From the NCBI RefSeq assembly GCF_001761365.1, contig NZ_CP017477.1:332501-396500 (forward strand): a stretch of 64,000 nucleotides of DNA. Reading direction: 5' to 3'. The position numbers were made by a program, and so were the translations under genes. Shown here piece after piece: positions 63,554 through 64,000 of the stretch; within the stretch, counting starts at the first letter, position 1, and each line of letters begins with the position of its first letter. This DNA is from Polaribacter vadi. GTDB taxonomy: Bacteria; Bacteroidota; Bacteroidia; Flavobacteriales; Flavobacteriaceae. Below the pieces are notes generated by a model, which ran no database searches, was not told the origin of the DNA, and saw only the letters and a list, made by a program, of their open reading frames with translations.

Positions 63554-64000
63554 TTATTGTTTTTCTATGGTCAACAATGCTTTTCCTGTTACAGTAGACG
63601 TAACATTATTTACAGTAATTGCTTTATTTACATCCGTTTCAATCGTAATTATAGTGCCTATGTAAGAAATTACGTTAATATTTAATTGTTCTCCACCTTC
63701 GCTTAAGGTTAAAATATTATCATTCAAAGCCCAAGTGCTTGATAAAAAACCGAAAGTATCATTGAAAAAAAGATTGTCTAAAGGTAATTCTTCTGTAGAT
63801 TCTTGTCCACCAGCAGTTCTATAAGTAAGTTGAAAAACAAAATCCCCATCTATAACAACTTTGTTTGGATTGTCGGTAAAAGTCATGCTTGCGTTTAAAT
63901 CTTTACCAAAACCTTCACCTGTTAAGGTTGTAATAACTGGACTTGTAACACTTAATACAGCATCATCCATAGTAACACTCGTTAAATTCCAAGTTCCCAC
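63554..64000 (-). CDS. Lipocalin-like envelope protein (N-terminus cut by window edge)
   Basis: At least 148 residues are visible; the frame runs off the right edge, so the signal peptide is missing. The visible part begins VGTWNLTSVTMDDAV, the GxW motif of lipocalin-like Bacteroidota lipoproteins, followed by beta strands (NPNKVVIDGDFVFQLTYRT, STWALNDNILTLSEGGEQLNINV) and VTGKALLTIEKQ at the end. It is probably an outer-envelope lipoprotein. The same general fold is seen in the lipocalin-like protein at 34.7 kb, but the sequences are not close. Confidence 0.7.
   Translation of the reverse strand: MGTWNLTSVTMDDAVLSVTSPVITTLTGEGFGKDLNASMTFTDNPNKVVIDGDFVFQLTYRTAGGQESTEELPLDNLFFNDTFGFLSSTWALNDNILTLSEGGEQLNINVISYIGTIITIETDVNKAITVNNVTSTVTGKALLTIEKQ

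Noticed and set aside
1..64000. CRISPR array, prophage, insertion sequence, tRNA or rRNA genes
   Set aside because: No regularly spaced repeats, transposase, integrase, phage structural genes or cloverleaf sequences were recognised. A tRNA scan program was not available, so short RNA genes cannot be fully excluded.

Overview
The window looks like chromosomal DNA of a marine-type member of the Flavobacteriaceae (Polaribacter/Tenacibaculum-like). The signs are very low GC, many genes with Bacteroidota-specific domains (DUF6048, DUF6452, DUF6702, DUF2752 with a CCC-motif neighbour, DUF2795), two proteins with type IX secretion (T9SS) sorting domains, no Shine-Dalgarno sequences, and repeated matches to the Bacteroidota promoter pattern TTTG-N17..20-TAnnTTTG. 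Species is not determined. No rRNA, tRNA, CRISPR array, prophage or transposase gene was found.

Layout. 0-3 kb: an M28 peptidase cut by the left edge, then a FecE/FecCD-type ABC importer whose ATPase lacks a normal start codon. 3-11 kb: housekeeping genes (rdgB, rlmH, nadC, hisS, folE), a membrane-bound AraC-type regulator with its own repeat operator, a pentapeptide-repeat protein with a lipoprotein, and a BrkB-type membrane protein. 11.4-16.2 kb: a 1582-residue secreted GH81 laminarinase between two near-identical terminators. 16-25.5 kb: secA, a DUF2795 protein, a PduO-type cobalamin adenosyltransferase, DinB, a MutS2 without the Smr nuclease domain, and ung. 25.6-28.5 kb: a tightly packed operon of DUF1835 protein, nucleoside phosphorylase, signal-less periplasmic-binding-like protein and a 49-residue lipoprotein. 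28.6-42 kb: yciH, a 2-oxoglutarate oxygenase, pterin dehydratase, rlmD, OmpA and lipocalin lipoproteins, rocD, AsmA, and small membrane proteins. 42-47 kb: an S9 oligopeptidase lipoprotein followed by two PLP enzymes that best fit cysteate synthase and cysteate acyltransferase of sulfonolipid (capnine) synthesis. 47-50.3 kb: an accessory-looking stretch (HbpS-like protein, YceI, Crp/Fnr regulator, secreted Asp-box protein) with two cassette-like palindromic elements. 50.5-64 kb: a FecA-like TonB receptor, guaB, a repeat-rich intergenic region, two tandem M1 peptidases, DUF6702, three tandem carboxypeptidase-regulatory-like proteins and a truncated lipocalin-like protein.

How the genes fit together. 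The cell appears to degrade beta-1,3-glucan (GH81) and peptides (M1, S9, M28) at its surface, exports proteins by SecA and T9SS, and probably makes sulfonolipids, which in Bacteroidota have been linked to gliding. The ABC importer, TonB receptor and PduO enzyme would suit iron-chelate or corrinoid uptake, but nothing here fixes the substrate. The most interesting leads are the sulfonolipid gene pair, the DUF1835/phosphorylase/binding-protein operon, the palindromic elements around yceI-crp, and the duplicated uncharacterised module in the laminarinase.
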